DNA of 5,553 nucleotides, taken from NCBI GenBank assembly GCA_903932565.1, contig CAIZGQ010000630.1, positions 1-5,553 of the forward strand. The letters run 5' to 3'. The translations under genes were made by a program, and so were the position numbers. Position 1 is the first letter of the stretch. Each line of letters opens with the position of its first letter. Under the pieces are notes generated by a model. The model saw nothing but the letters and a program-made list of their open reading frames with translations. It ran no database searches and was not told where the DNA came from. Shown here piece by piece: positions 1 through 5,553 of the stretch. This stretch comes from an uncultured Hyphomicrobiales bacterium. Its GTDB lineage: Bacteria > Pseudomonadota > Alphaproteobacteria > Rhizobiales > Beijerinckiaceae.

Positions 1-57
1 AACCACATCCGGTTTAATCTCGCCGGCGGCCATTTTGCAAAAAAAACAATCGGTCAT
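1..57 (-). CDS. HIT-family (histidine triad) protein, N-terminal fragment
   Basis: Only the first 19 codons lie in the window; the gene runs off the left edge. The visible N-terminus reads MTDCFFCKMAAGEIKPDVV. It matches the start of HINT-type HIT proteins, which begin with a Cys-x2-Cys pair (here C4 and C7, a zinc-binding pair in many members) followed by an (A/G)GEIP-like segment. HIT proteins are cytoplasmic nucleotide-binding hydrolases acting on nucleoside phosphoramidates or dinucleoside polyphosphates. The catalytic HxHxHxx motif would lie outside the window and cannot be checked. The ATG at 55-57 is supported by an AGGAG ribosome binding site at 67-71, nine bases upstream. The C-F-F-C codons contain a run of eight T on the coding strand, which is a potential slippage site, but the frame agrees with the family pattern. 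It lies 55 bases downstream of the rimO remnant on the same strand, so it was probably once co-transcribed with rimO. Confidence 0.8.
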   Translation of the reverse strand, partial: MTDCFFCKMAAGEIKPDVV

Positions 58-112
58 GGTGTTTGTCTCCTAAGATAACGATGAAAAATAGCAAAAATGC
101 AAATTTAAATCC

Positions 113-331
113 TCAAACCAGATGCCCCCATAAATCGTATTCGTCAGCCTCTTCGATTTCCACTTCGACAAAATCGCCCACCCGCAAATGCGTCGCGCCA
201 TCGATAAACACCTGCCCGTCGATTTCCGGCGCATCGGCTTTGCTTCTTGCCACCGCGCCTTCTTCAACCACTTCATCGACCAGCACCGTGTCGATTCTGC
301 CCACCCGTTTCTGCACACGCAACGCCGCAAC
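113..331 (-). pseudogene. rimO: RimO C-terminal TRAM-domain remnant (5'-truncated)
   Basis: About 72 codons ending in TGA at 113-115 match the end of RimO, the radical-SAM methylthiotransferase that modifies an aspartate of ribosomal protein S12. Seen directly are the linker VGRIDTVLVDEV, then EEGAVARSKADAPEIDG, then the terminal ADEYDLWGHLV; these are hallmark RimO TRAM segments. Family members are about 430-450 residues, so roughly 370 residues are missing, including the N-terminal MTTase domain and the CxxxCxxC radical-SAM cluster motif. Similarity fades upstream of about position 331, the frame meets a stop at 386-388, and neither other minus-strand frame restores RimO sequence. No in-frame ATG exists; TTG at 320-322 is a possible start but has no clear ribosome binding site. 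Most likely a dead remnant. A free-standing TRAM RNA-binding peptide cannot be excluded. The TRAM sequence itself is undamaged, which suggests recent truncation, residual function or an assembly join. Confidence 0.75.
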
Positions 332-421
332 ATCGTCCCTGTCGAAACTTCCTCGACGAACAAGGTGTTTTTCCCTTGCGCAATTTCAAACTTCGTCGAT
401 CTGTGAACAATTGTCCGGCTT

Positions 422-436
422 GATTTGTATCAAATC
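422..436. promoter_or_regulatory. Perfect 15-bp palindrome, candidate operator
   Basis: The sequence GATTTG-TAT-CAAATC is a perfect 6-3-6 inverted repeat, 165 bases before the receptor ATG at 601. The spacing and AT-rich arms suit a dimeric helix-turn-helix regulator site. It resembles no operator I can name with confidence and is not a Fur box match. A regulatory role is inferred from symmetry and position only. Confidence 0.35.
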
Positions 437-460
437 TACCACAGCCGTTTGGCAAGACTC

Positions 461-506
461 CGTCACATTTGCGCGCTTCAAGAAACCGTAATCCATTCGT
501 CACATT
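461..506 (+). repeat. Direct repeat CGTCACATT (two copies)
   Basis: CGTCACATT occurs at 461-469 and again at 498-506, 37 bp apart start to start. The second copy lies inside the spacer of the 481-514 inverted repeat. Two 9-mers this close in a short intergenic region may be tandem regulator half-sites or may be chance. Confidence 0.3.
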
Positions 507-514
507 CGGTTTCT
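481..514. promoter_or_regulatory. 8-bp inverted repeat with 18-base spacer
   Basis: AGAAACCG at 481-488 is the exact reverse complement of CGGTTTCT at 507-514, with 18 bases between the arms. Half-site centres are 26 bp apart, about two and a half helical turns. No T-run follows the right arm, so it does not look like a terminator. It could be a regulator binding site or a hairpin in the receptor 5' leader. Confidence 0.3.
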
Positions 515-557
515 AAGGCTGCTCCATCCAAACGAAATGTTTGAGAAACGACGTAGA

Positions 558-576
558 GCGGGCACTTAAATCCCGC
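558..576 (+). promoter_or_regulatory. Small GC stem-loop in the receptor leader
   Basis: GCGGG (558-562) can pair with CCCGC (572-576) around a 9-base loop, ending ten bases before the ribosome binding site AGAGGGG at 586-592. If transcribed, it would form a short 5-bp hairpin in the 5' untranslated region that leaves the binding site exposed. It is marginal, and stems of this size arise often by chance. Confidence 0.2.
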
Positions 577-600
577 CACATGGGCAGAGGGGCACTACAA

Positions 601-3093
601 ATGACTTCTTTTCGCGGCCTGCGCGCTGCATTGATGACGGCTGTCGTCATCCCCGTATCACTGACGTTTTGTGCGGACATCGCCGTCGCACAGCAGTCTG
701 ACCTTGGCACCGTCACAGTGGCTGGTGCTCCCAAGCCTGCGGCCGCCAAGCCAAAGCCAAAGCCGGTTCGCACGACGCGCGCGCCTGCCTCGCGCCGCCC
801 CACAACGGCGCGCCGTGTCAATGCAGCGCCCGTGGTTGCAGCAGTTCCCACTGGTGCGCCAATCTCCAGCGATGCCGCCATCGGCCGCAACGCGCCGGCC
901 GGATCAGCACCTGCCCTGGCACCGTCGCAAGGCTCTCTCAACCAGTCTGAGCCGGGCTCAACCGTCAGCGACAAGGTGCTTCGCGACATCATCCCGGCCT
1001 CGTCGGATTACAACGAAGCTGCAAAATTCACACCCGGCTTTGTCTCCTCCAACGCGAATGGCGTTGGCGATTCAAAATCAGGCTGGCGCGGCTTTCAGGA
1101 TGGCCAGTTCAACATCACGTTTGACGGTATTCCGTTTGGCGATGCGAACGATCCGTCCCATCACTCGGCCGCCTATTTCCCGGGCTCGTTTCTGGGTCGT
1201 GTGAACATTGATCGCGGTCCAGGCCCCGCGTCGCAGGTCGGTTATGCGCCCTTCGGCGGCACCATGAGCCTCTGGTCGCTGGACCTGACAGACAAGCGCT
1301 ATGCGTCTGTGGGAACATCCTTCGGCAGCTTCAACACCTTCACGACGGACATCTCCGCGCAATCTGGCTATATCGCCAGCACGCAGACACGCGCCCTCAT
1401 CGCCTTCTCGCACATCCAGTCCGATGGTCAGCTGCAATACGGCAACACGAGCACGTATCAGGGCTTGATCAAGATCGAGAAGCAGTTTGGCGATGCCAAG
1501 ATTACGGCTTTGGCCACAGGCGGCACGGAACGATACAACAACACAGGCTCGCCAACATACCCGCAGCTTTTGCAGTTTGGCAAAAACTACGGCGAACTGA
1601 ACAAGAACCCGCTGACGCAGCAGTTCACCGGCTACAACAATTCCTTAAAAGCCACGGATATGGAATATATCCGCTTTGAGGCGAATGTCCTGGGCTTTGA
1701 TGTCGACAACAAAGTCTACACCTATTCATATTGGTACCCGAAGGCGCAGAACAACGGCTCCGACCAGACCATCGAAGGTCTGAATTCCAACGGAAACGGA
1801 ACCGTTAATCAAATCAAGATCCCCAAGATTCCGCCGCAAACAGGAACGACAACTATCAACGTTCTTGGCACAACAAACGGCGATGTCACAGGCTATCTGA
1901 AAGAAAACAACTATCGCGCTTACGGCGATATTTTGAATATCAGCCGCGATATCAAGGCTGGCTTTGCCTCCGGCACCCTGCGCACGGGTGTGTGGATCGA
2001 AGGTGTCGACAACCATCGCGCGCAGCCCTACATCGATTACACGACTGGCCAGACTTACACGCAGCTTGGAAACGCACAGAACATCGCCTACAAGCTCAAT
2101 CTGAATTCCAAGATCCGAAATATCCAGCCATTTGCAGAATATGAATGGCGTCCGACGGAAAACCTGACGATCACGCCAGGCTACAAGTATGAAGCCTTTA
2201 CCCGTATCCACGACGCTTCAATCAACCAGACGACCCTGGCCCCGATTGCCTATTCGCATACCTATACAGCAAACCTGCCGTTCCTGGCCGCACGCTACAA
2301 GCTGAACTCGGAATGGACGATTTACGCGCAGGCCTCTAAGGGCTTTTTGGCTCCCACGGTCTCTGCCTATTACGTCTTCAATCCGGATACCAGCAACCAG
2401 ATCGCCCCGCAGCAAACCACCAATTATCAAGTGGGCACGGTTTACAAAACCGGTCGCGTGACGTTCTCGGCTGATGCGTATCAGATCGAGGCCACCAACT
2501 TCCCCGTGAACATCGGCACCAAGCAGCAGCCAGTTCAGGTCAATGGTGGCACCGTGCGCTATCGCGGTCTTGAGGCTGAGGGCACTCTCGCCATCATCAA
2601 CGGCTTTGCAGCTTATGCGAGCGGCGCGTTGATCGAGGCGAAATTTACCAAGGGCCTCTATGGACTGACAGCTGACCCCAATGCACCAACGACAAGCGCT
2701 GGCTTGCGCGTCGGCAATGCGCCAACGTTCACAGCAGCAGGCGGCTTCATTTATGATGACGCCATGTTCTTTGGTTCGTTGCTCTACAAGGTCACCGGAT
2801 CATCTTACGGATCCGCCGGGCAGATCGGCCCGAATGTTCTTGGCGCATCGCTTAACAAGGTTGGTGCTTACAACACGACAGACTTTGTTGCTGGCTTGCG
2901 TACCAATGTTCTGCGTCAGATCGGGTTTGGCGACTCGGCTGAAATCAAATTTGGTGTCCAAAACATCTTCAACAATCGGTCTTTGACAGATGTCTCGGGT
3001 GATCCGACGGGCCTGGTGCTTAACAACACCAAGTTGCAGTACACGTTCCAGTCCGGCCGCATGATCTACGTGGCTGCAAAGATCGGCTTCTAA
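601..3093 (+). CDS. TonB-dependent outer-membrane receptor, substrate unknown
   Basis: Product of 830 residues, probably a ligand-gated outer-membrane transporter powered by TonB. The ATG at 601 is chosen because AGAGGGG at 586-592 sits eight bases upstream and the first 30 residues form a signal peptide (R5/R8, hydrophobic core about 9-24, cleavage likely after AVA at 28-30). An upstream in-frame TTG at 541 would bury that signal. Next come a TonB-box-like segment DLGTVTV (34-40), a very basic Ala/Pro/Lys/Arg linker (about 41-88), a plug domain (about 115-225) with GWRGFQDGQF (161-170), FDGIPFGDANDP (174-185) and DRGPG (204-208), then a beta-barrel to the terminal Phe830, the usual outer-membrane signature. 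Length is typical for the class. GWRGF replaces the common IRGF plug motif. The fold is secure, but the ligand (iron chelate, cobalamin, sugar or other) cannot be read from sequence. The exbB-exbD-tonB genes follow 90 bases downstream. Confidence 0.93.
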   Translation: MTSFRGLRAALMTAVVIPVSLTFCADIAVAQQSDLGTVTVAGAPKPAAAKPKPKPVRTTRAPASRRPTTARRVNAAPVVAAVPTGAPISSDAAIGRNAPAGSAPALAPSQGSLNQSEPGSTVSDKVLRDIIPASSDYNEAAKFTPGFVSSNANGVGDSKSGWRGFQDGQFNITFDGIPFGDANDPSHHSAAYFPGSFLGRVNIDRGPGPASQVGYAPFGGTMSLWSLDLTDKRYASVGTSFGSFNTFTTDISAQSGYIASTQTRALIAFSHIQSDGQLQYGNTSTYQGLIKIEKQFGDAKITALATGGTERYNNTGSPTYPQLLQFGKNYGELNKNPLTQQFTGYNNSLKATDMEYIRFEANVLGFDVDNKVYTYSYWYPKAQNNGSDQTIEGLNSNGNGTVNQIKIPKIPPQTGTTTINVLGTTNGDVTGYLKENNYRAYGDILNISRDIKAGFASGTLRTGVWIEGVDNHRAQPYIDYTTGQTYTQLGNAQNIAYKLNLNSKIRNIQPFAEYEWRPTENLTITPGYKYEAFTRIHDASINQTTLAPIAYSHTYTANLPFLAARYKLNSEWTIYAQASKGFLAPTVSAYYVFNPDTSNQIAPQQTTNYQVGTVYKTGRVTFSADAYQIEATNFPVNIGTKQQPVQVNGGTVRYRGLEAEGTLAIINGFAAYASGALIEAKFTKGLYGLTADPNAPTTSAGLRVGNAPTFTAAGGFIYDDAMFFGSLLYKVTGSSYGSAGQIGPNVLGASLNKVGAYNTTDFVAGLRTNVLRQIGFGDSAEIKFGVQNIFNNRSLTDVSGDPTGLVLNNTKLQYTFQSGRMIYVAAKIGF

Positions 3094-3126
3094 ACGTCAA
3101 AACTGATCTGGATAAAATACGATCTT

Positions 3127-3167
3127 GGAGAAAGGTTCGGAAAAATCCGGACCTTTCTTCTTTTGTT
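3127..3167 (+). terminator. Intrinsic terminator or attenuator between receptor and exbB
   Basis: GAAAGGTTCGG (3130-3140) pairs with CCGGACCTTTC (3147-3157) around the loop AAAAAT. This gives an 11-bp stem with one U-G wobble, extendable by about three more pairs. It is followed by a pyrimidine-rich tail, TTCTTTTGTT (3158-3167). The tail is not a pure T-run, so termination may be partial. It begins 33 bases after the receptor stop and ends four bases before the exbB ribosome binding site. Confidence 0.75.
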
Positions 3168-3171
3168 GCGC

Positions 3172-3176
3172 AGGAG
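3172..3176 (+). promoter_or_regulatory. exbB ribosome binding site, decides a GTG start
   Basis: AGGAG ends seven bases before GTG at 3184-3186. The ATG at 3193 would be 16 bases away, which is too far, and the upstream TTG at 3163 lies inside the terminator tail. Spacing therefore favours GTG as the start. Confidence 0.7.
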
Positions 3177-3183
3177 CTACGCC

Positions 3184-3849
3184 GTGGAAAGCATGAACCT
3201 ATCGCCCTTCGCCCTGTTCACGCAGGCGGGGCCCGTCGGCAAGACCGTGATTGCGCTCTTGGGCATCGCGTCGCTCATCTGCTGGATCCAGATTGTGGAA
3301 GGCATCATCTCACTTTTTCGTTTGCACGGCTCGGTACGTTCGCTCCGCAAAGGGCTGCCCACGCCCTTGCTGCAACCTGTCATCGACGCTGGCCTGCAGG
3401 AACATCACGAGCGCTTTGACGACGAAAGCGTCAGCGAAATGCGCGGGCGCATTGTGGAGGCCATGAACCGTCAGGCACGCAACATGTTTGCCCGCATGGA
3501 AGCAGGCCTGCCGAACTTGGCTGTCATCGCCTCCGTCGCGCCCTTCATCGGCCTGTTTGGCACCGTGTGGGGCATCATGGCGAGCTTCACGGCCATTGCC
3601 GAAGCCAATGACACCAGCCTTGCTGTCGTGGCCCCGGGCATTGCTGAGGCGCTTGCAACCACAGCCTTTGGTCTGGCGGCCGCCATTCCCGCCTCCATCG
3701 CCTATAGCCGCATTGGCTCGTCCTTTGCAGCCCAGGCGCAGGACGTCAGCAATTTGATTGAAGAGACGGCCCTGCGCCTGATGCGTGGCCATGCCATCCA
3801 AGCTGTTCAAGTGGTTGAACCGATTCCTGCAATGCAGGATCAACACTGA
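3184..3849 (+). CDS. exbB: ExbB, TonB-system proton-channel subunit (MotA/TolQ/ExbB family)
   Basis: Product of 221 residues from GTG 3184; the ATG at 3193 would give 218. ExbB is the oligomeric inner-membrane protein that, with ExbD, uses the proton gradient to energise TonB. Three membrane segments are visible: about residues 18-42, a second around APFIGLFGTVWGIM (119-132), and a third from about GIAEALATTAFGLAAAIPA (152-170) onward, with a cytoplasmic domain between the first two. Conserved residues align with E. coli ExbB: T127 (T148), E155 (E176) and T160 (T181), with the same spacing. The related TolQ is an alternative, but the adjacent tonB and receptor favour ExbB. Its stop overlaps the exbD start by one base (TGATG), indicating translational coupling. 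There is almost no space between the upstream hairpin and the ribosome binding site for a separate promoter, so transcription must start before the hairpin. Confidence 0.93.
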   Translation: MESMNLSPFALFTQAGPVGKTVIALLGIASLICWIQIVEGIISLFRLHGSVRSLRKGLPTPLLQPVIDAGLQEHHERFDDESVSEMRGRIVEAMNRQARNMFARMEAGLPNLAVIASVAPFIGLFGTVWGIMASFTAIAEANDTSLAVVAPGIAEALATTAFGLAAAIPASIAYSRIGSSFAAQAQDVSNLIEETALRLMRGHAIQAVQVVEPIPAMQDQH

Positions 3850-4337
3850 TGGCGTTTTCGCCCAACAAGCCCGGTGGTGGCCTGCATCGTCCCCTGGCGG
3901 ACATCAATGTTACGCCTCTGGTGGATGTCATGCTGGTGTTGCTGATCGTCTTCATGATCACAGCGCCGATCATGACGGCAGGCCTGAAGGTCAATCTGCC
4001 CCAGGCCAAATCTGCCCAGACGCTGAAGCCCAAGATGCCGATCGTCGTCTCCATCACGCGTGAGGGCAAATACGGGCTGGGCACTGACGAGATGGATATG
4101 GATGGCCTGTTGGCAAATCTTCAAAGCCGGATGGAGGGGGATTTGAGCCGCGTCATCCAGATCCGTGGCGATAAGGATGCGGCCTACAGTTCTGTGATTT
4201 CGCTGGTGGATCGGCTTGTCAGCAATGGCATCACGCATCTGGCGCTGATTTCGGATGGCAAAGCCCCAAAGAATGGCGTCAGCAAACCCGCGGTCAATGT
4301 CGGCACGGTGCCCATGCGACCCACGCAGACGCCGTGA
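3849..4337 (+). CDS. exbD: ExbD, TonB-system proton-motive subunit (ExbD/TolR family)
   Basis: Product of 162 residues. It has a short cytoplasmic N-terminus, one transmembrane helix (about 22-43) and a periplasmic domain. The hallmark segment ADINVTPLVDVMLVLLIVFM is present, and D26 corresponds to the essential proton-carrying Asp25 of E. coli ExbD. The periplasmic part contains a QIRGDKDAAY segment (about 107-116), typical of ExbD/TolR. The ATG at 3849 overlaps the exbB stop, and AGGA at 3836-3839 sits nine bases upstream. It is about 20 residues longer than E. coli ExbD because of a Pro/Lys/Asn-rich C-terminal tail after ALISDGK (about 134-140). That tail is probably disordered and I cannot assign it a role. 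Neighbours exbB and tonB make ExbD more likely than TolR. Confidence 0.93.
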   Translation: MAFSPNKPGGGLHRPLADINVTPLVDVMLVLLIVFMITAPIMTAGLKVNLPQAKSAQTLKPKMPIVVSITREGKYGLGTDEMDMDGLLANLQSRMEGDLSRVIQIRGDKDAAYSSVISLVDRLVSNGITHLALISDGKAPKNGVSKPAVNVGTVPMRPTQTP

Positions 4338-4350
4338 AGGAAAACATGTG

Positions 4351-5115
4351 ATGATGAGCGACCTGAGCCAGATGATCCGCAATGCAGCACAGCCTGGATG
4401 GCTGCGGCCTGTGGCGATCATTGTGTCGATCGCGCTGCATGGATCGGCGCTGCTGGCGGCTGCGCGCCCGGCTGACGTTGATGACACGCCCCTGGAAGCC
4501 ATCGAAATTGGCATTGCGCCACCGATGGGCGAGACGCTGATCGAAGAAGCAGAGACCGCTGACAGCATTGCGCAAAATGAGACGGTTGCATCGCTCAAAG
4601 CCATCGAAAAGCCGATGCCGGTCGAAGAGCAGATCGTCGAGCCAGCAAAAATCCTGGCACCCGATACAGAGACCTACGAAGTCCCGGTGAAACAGGCTGA
4701 GATGCCACCGGAAAAGCATGACGAACCGCCAAAGGAGTCCGACCCCCTCGCACAGATCGCACCAGCGGCCACGCAGCAGGAGATGACGGTCGCCGCGACG
4801 GAGGAATCCTTTGCACGTAAAGAAGTCGGCGTGGAGAATGGCCTGAAAAAAGGTGGCGGCATGACAAAAGCCGCCTATGCTGCCGCTGTGAAAAAGCAGA
4901 TTGCGAAAAACAAGAAACGCGCCGTGGGATCAGAGCACGGTGCGGTGTCGATCAGCTTTGTCATCGGTCCGCAAGGCCTTCCCGAACATGTGGCAATCCC
5001 CAAATCATCCAATCATCGGCTGGATGAGACCGCACGGGACATCATCACAAGCATCCGCTTGCCGCCCCCGCCCAATGGCCAGTTTATGGCAGCGGTGGAA
5101 ATCAAGTTCGAATGA
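4351..5115 (+). CDS. tonB: TonB energy-transducing protein
   Basis: Product of 254 residues that spans the periplasm and couples the ExbB/ExbD motor to outer-membrane receptors. A single N-terminal membrane anchor (about 18-37) contains the S-x3-H signature (S26, H30), matching Ser16/His20 of E. coli TonB, where the histidine is essential. Then comes a long Pro/Glu-rich periplasmic linker (about 40-165), clearly acidic and without long Lys-Pro repeats. The C-terminal domain (about 171-254) shows HGAVSISFVIGPQG, LDETARDIITSIRLPPPP and a final strand AAVEIKFE. The usual YP motif before the first strand is replaced by a Lys-rich KNKKRAVG. Starts cluster here: GTG 4348, ATG 4351 and ATG 4354 are all in frame behind AAGGA (4337-4341). 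ATG 4351 has the best spacing, nine bases. The gap to exbD is 13 bases, consistent with one operon. Confidence 0.92.
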   Translation: MMSDLSQMIRNAAQPGWLRPVAIIVSIALHGSALLAAARPADVDDTPLEAIEIGIAPPMGETLIEEAETADSIAQNETVASLKAIEKPMPVEEQIVEPAKILAPDTETYEVPVKQAEMPPEKHDEPPKESDPLAQIAPAATQQEMTVAATEESFARKEVGVENGLKKGGGMTKAAYAAAVKKQIAKNKKRAVGSEHGAVSISFVIGPQGLPEHVAIPKSSNHRLDETARDIITSIRLPPPPNGQFMAAVEIKFE

Positions 5116-5162
5116 TCATCGTCGCATTCAAATCAACGCTGTGGCCATAAAGTGAAGTTGCA

Positions 5163-5553
5163 ATGAAATATTCTCTTGTCTTGATCGCTGCCTTGACTGC
5201 AACAACGCCCGCGCTGGCGCTCGACAATTATCACTGGGTGCAATATGGCCCCGGCGGTCTTGAGGTTCGCGCCGTGACAGAAGCTGCCACGTGCCCGGTC
5301 GTGACCTTCGACGGCGTGAAGATCAGCCTCACCGAGCGATCCACGCCAGGCGACGATTATCCTATTCGTGCGTGCGTTGCATCCATTCCAGCCAACACCA
5401 AAGAAGCTGACATTGACGGCGTGCCACTGGCACTTCCTGTGGCCCATCCCAATGGGATCTTGGTAATTGGTGACACAGGCTGTCGGCTGAAGGGCAAAAA
5501 GGAAATTCAAGCTTGCAATGATGCAGCGCTTTGGCCGTTCCGGGCAGGCTCCG
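5163..5553 (+). CDS. Secreted PAP/calcineurin-like metallophosphoesterase, N-terminal part
   Basis: The reading frame is open from ATG 5163 to the right edge (130 codons), so the gene is incomplete. Residues 1-19 form a signal peptide (K2, hydrophobic core, cleavage after ALA at 17-19), implying a periplasmic or exported enzyme. An N-terminal beta-rich domain (about 21-95) starts with WVQYGPGGLEVRAV. It leads into ILVIGDTGCR (99-108), where G103-D104-x-G106 matches the first metal-binding motif GDxG of purple-acid-phosphatase-like phosphoesterases. QACND (116-120) and WPF (124-126) follow, as I recall from proteobacterial members of this family. The later GDxxY and GNHE motifs would lie beyond the window, so activity cannot be confirmed. 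The ribosome binding site is weak (GAAG at 5154-5157). It begins 47 bases after tonB on the same strand with no visible terminator between, so read-through is plausible. The substrate is unknown. Confidence 0.82.
   Translation, partial: MKYSLVLIAALTATTPALALDNYHWVQYGPGGLEVRAVTEAATCPVVTFDGVKISLTERSTPGDDYPIRACVASIPANTKEADIDGVPLALPVAHPNGILVIGDTGCRLKGKKEIQACNDAALWPFRAGS

Larger units (their letters stand above)
332..600. other. Intergenic region upstream of the TonB receptor, no convincing gene
   Basis: This stretch lies between the truncated rimO remnant and the receptor start. Short open frames exist on both strands, but none has a good start signal or a recognisable product. It contains several small symmetric elements, listed separately, and is the only place with room for a receptor promoter. 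A weak sigma70-like pair can be drawn (TTGCGC at 469-474 with TCCATT at 492-497, 17-base spacer), but neither hexamer is close to consensus and I do not annotate it as a promoter. No perfect Fur box or ICE/Irr-type element was found by eye. Confidence 0.6.

Noticed and set aside
63..491. Plus-strand Ser/Thr-rich open frame of 142 codons
   Set aside because: It is antisense to the RimO remnant, starts at a non-ATG codon and has no recognisable product.
541..600. Upstream TTG start adding 20 residues to the receptor
   Set aside because: The extension would place the signal peptide internally, whereas ATG 601 has a good ribosome binding site eight bases upstream.
658..675. Possible lipoprotein signal at Cys24 of the receptor
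   Set aside because: The residue before Cys is Phe, which does not fit a lipobox; AVA at 28-30 is a normal signal peptidase I site.
513..992. Minus-strand open frame of 159 codons opposite the receptor start
   Set aside because: Its Ala/Gly/Arg-rich translation is the complement of the receptor linker, with no family resemblance.
3101..3126. TAAAAT (3113-3118) as a -10 element for an exbB promoter
   Set aside because: No acceptable -35 hexamer lies 16-18 bases upstream, and a transcript from it would run straight into the hairpin.
3163..3183. TTG start for ExbB at 3163
   Set aside because: It lies in the tail of the hairpin and has no ribosome binding site; AGGAG at 3172-3176 points to GTG 3184.
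4255..4350. N-terminal extension of TonB overlapping the end of exbD
   Set aside because: The extra residues are Arg/Pro-rich with no similarity to TonB, and the true start follows AAGGA just after the exbD stop.
3840..4604. Long minus-strand open frame opposite exbD and tonB (254 codons)
   Set aside because: It lies antisense to two confidently identified genes, and the translation is low-complexity without a recognisable domain.

Overview
The window looks like an alphaproteobacterial chromosome segment. It has moderately high GC, and its TonB/ExbB/ExbD proteins and GDTGCR-type metallophosphoesterase resemble forms I associate with Rhizobiales and Rhodospirillales. This placement rests on recalled protein style only, and I cannot name a genus.

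Layout. On the minus strand at the left edge are the first 19 codons of a HIT-family protein (1-57) and, just upstream of it, only the C-terminal TRAM domain of a RimO-type methylthiotransferase (113-331). The radical-SAM and MTTase parts of that gene are absent in every frame, so this is a truncated remnant and probably marks an old deletion or insertion junction. Positions 332-600 hold no convincing gene. This stretch is the divergent upstream region of the next gene and contains a perfect 6-3-6 palindrome, an 8-bp inverted repeat and a 9-bp direct repeat.

On the plus strand follow an outer-membrane TonB-dependent receptor (601-3093), a hairpin that looks like an intrinsic terminator or attenuator (3127-3167), and a tight exbB-exbD-tonB operon (3184-5115, with a 1-base exbB/exbD overlap and a 13-base exbD/tonB gap). 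Last comes the start of a secreted PAP/calcineurin-like metallophosphoesterase (5163 to the right edge).

How the genes fit together. ExbB and ExbD form the proton-driven inner-membrane motor. TonB carries the energy across the periplasm and contacts the TonB box near the receptor N-terminus (about residues 34-40) to drive uptake of an unidentified ligand. The exported phosphoesterase follows tonB after 47 bases on the same strand and may be co-transcribed; a link to ligand processing is speculative.

This is a recognisable TonB uptake locus. I do not see a clearly new system. The items most worth a second look are the rimO remnant, the oppositely charged linkers of receptor and TonB, and the hairpin directly before exbB.
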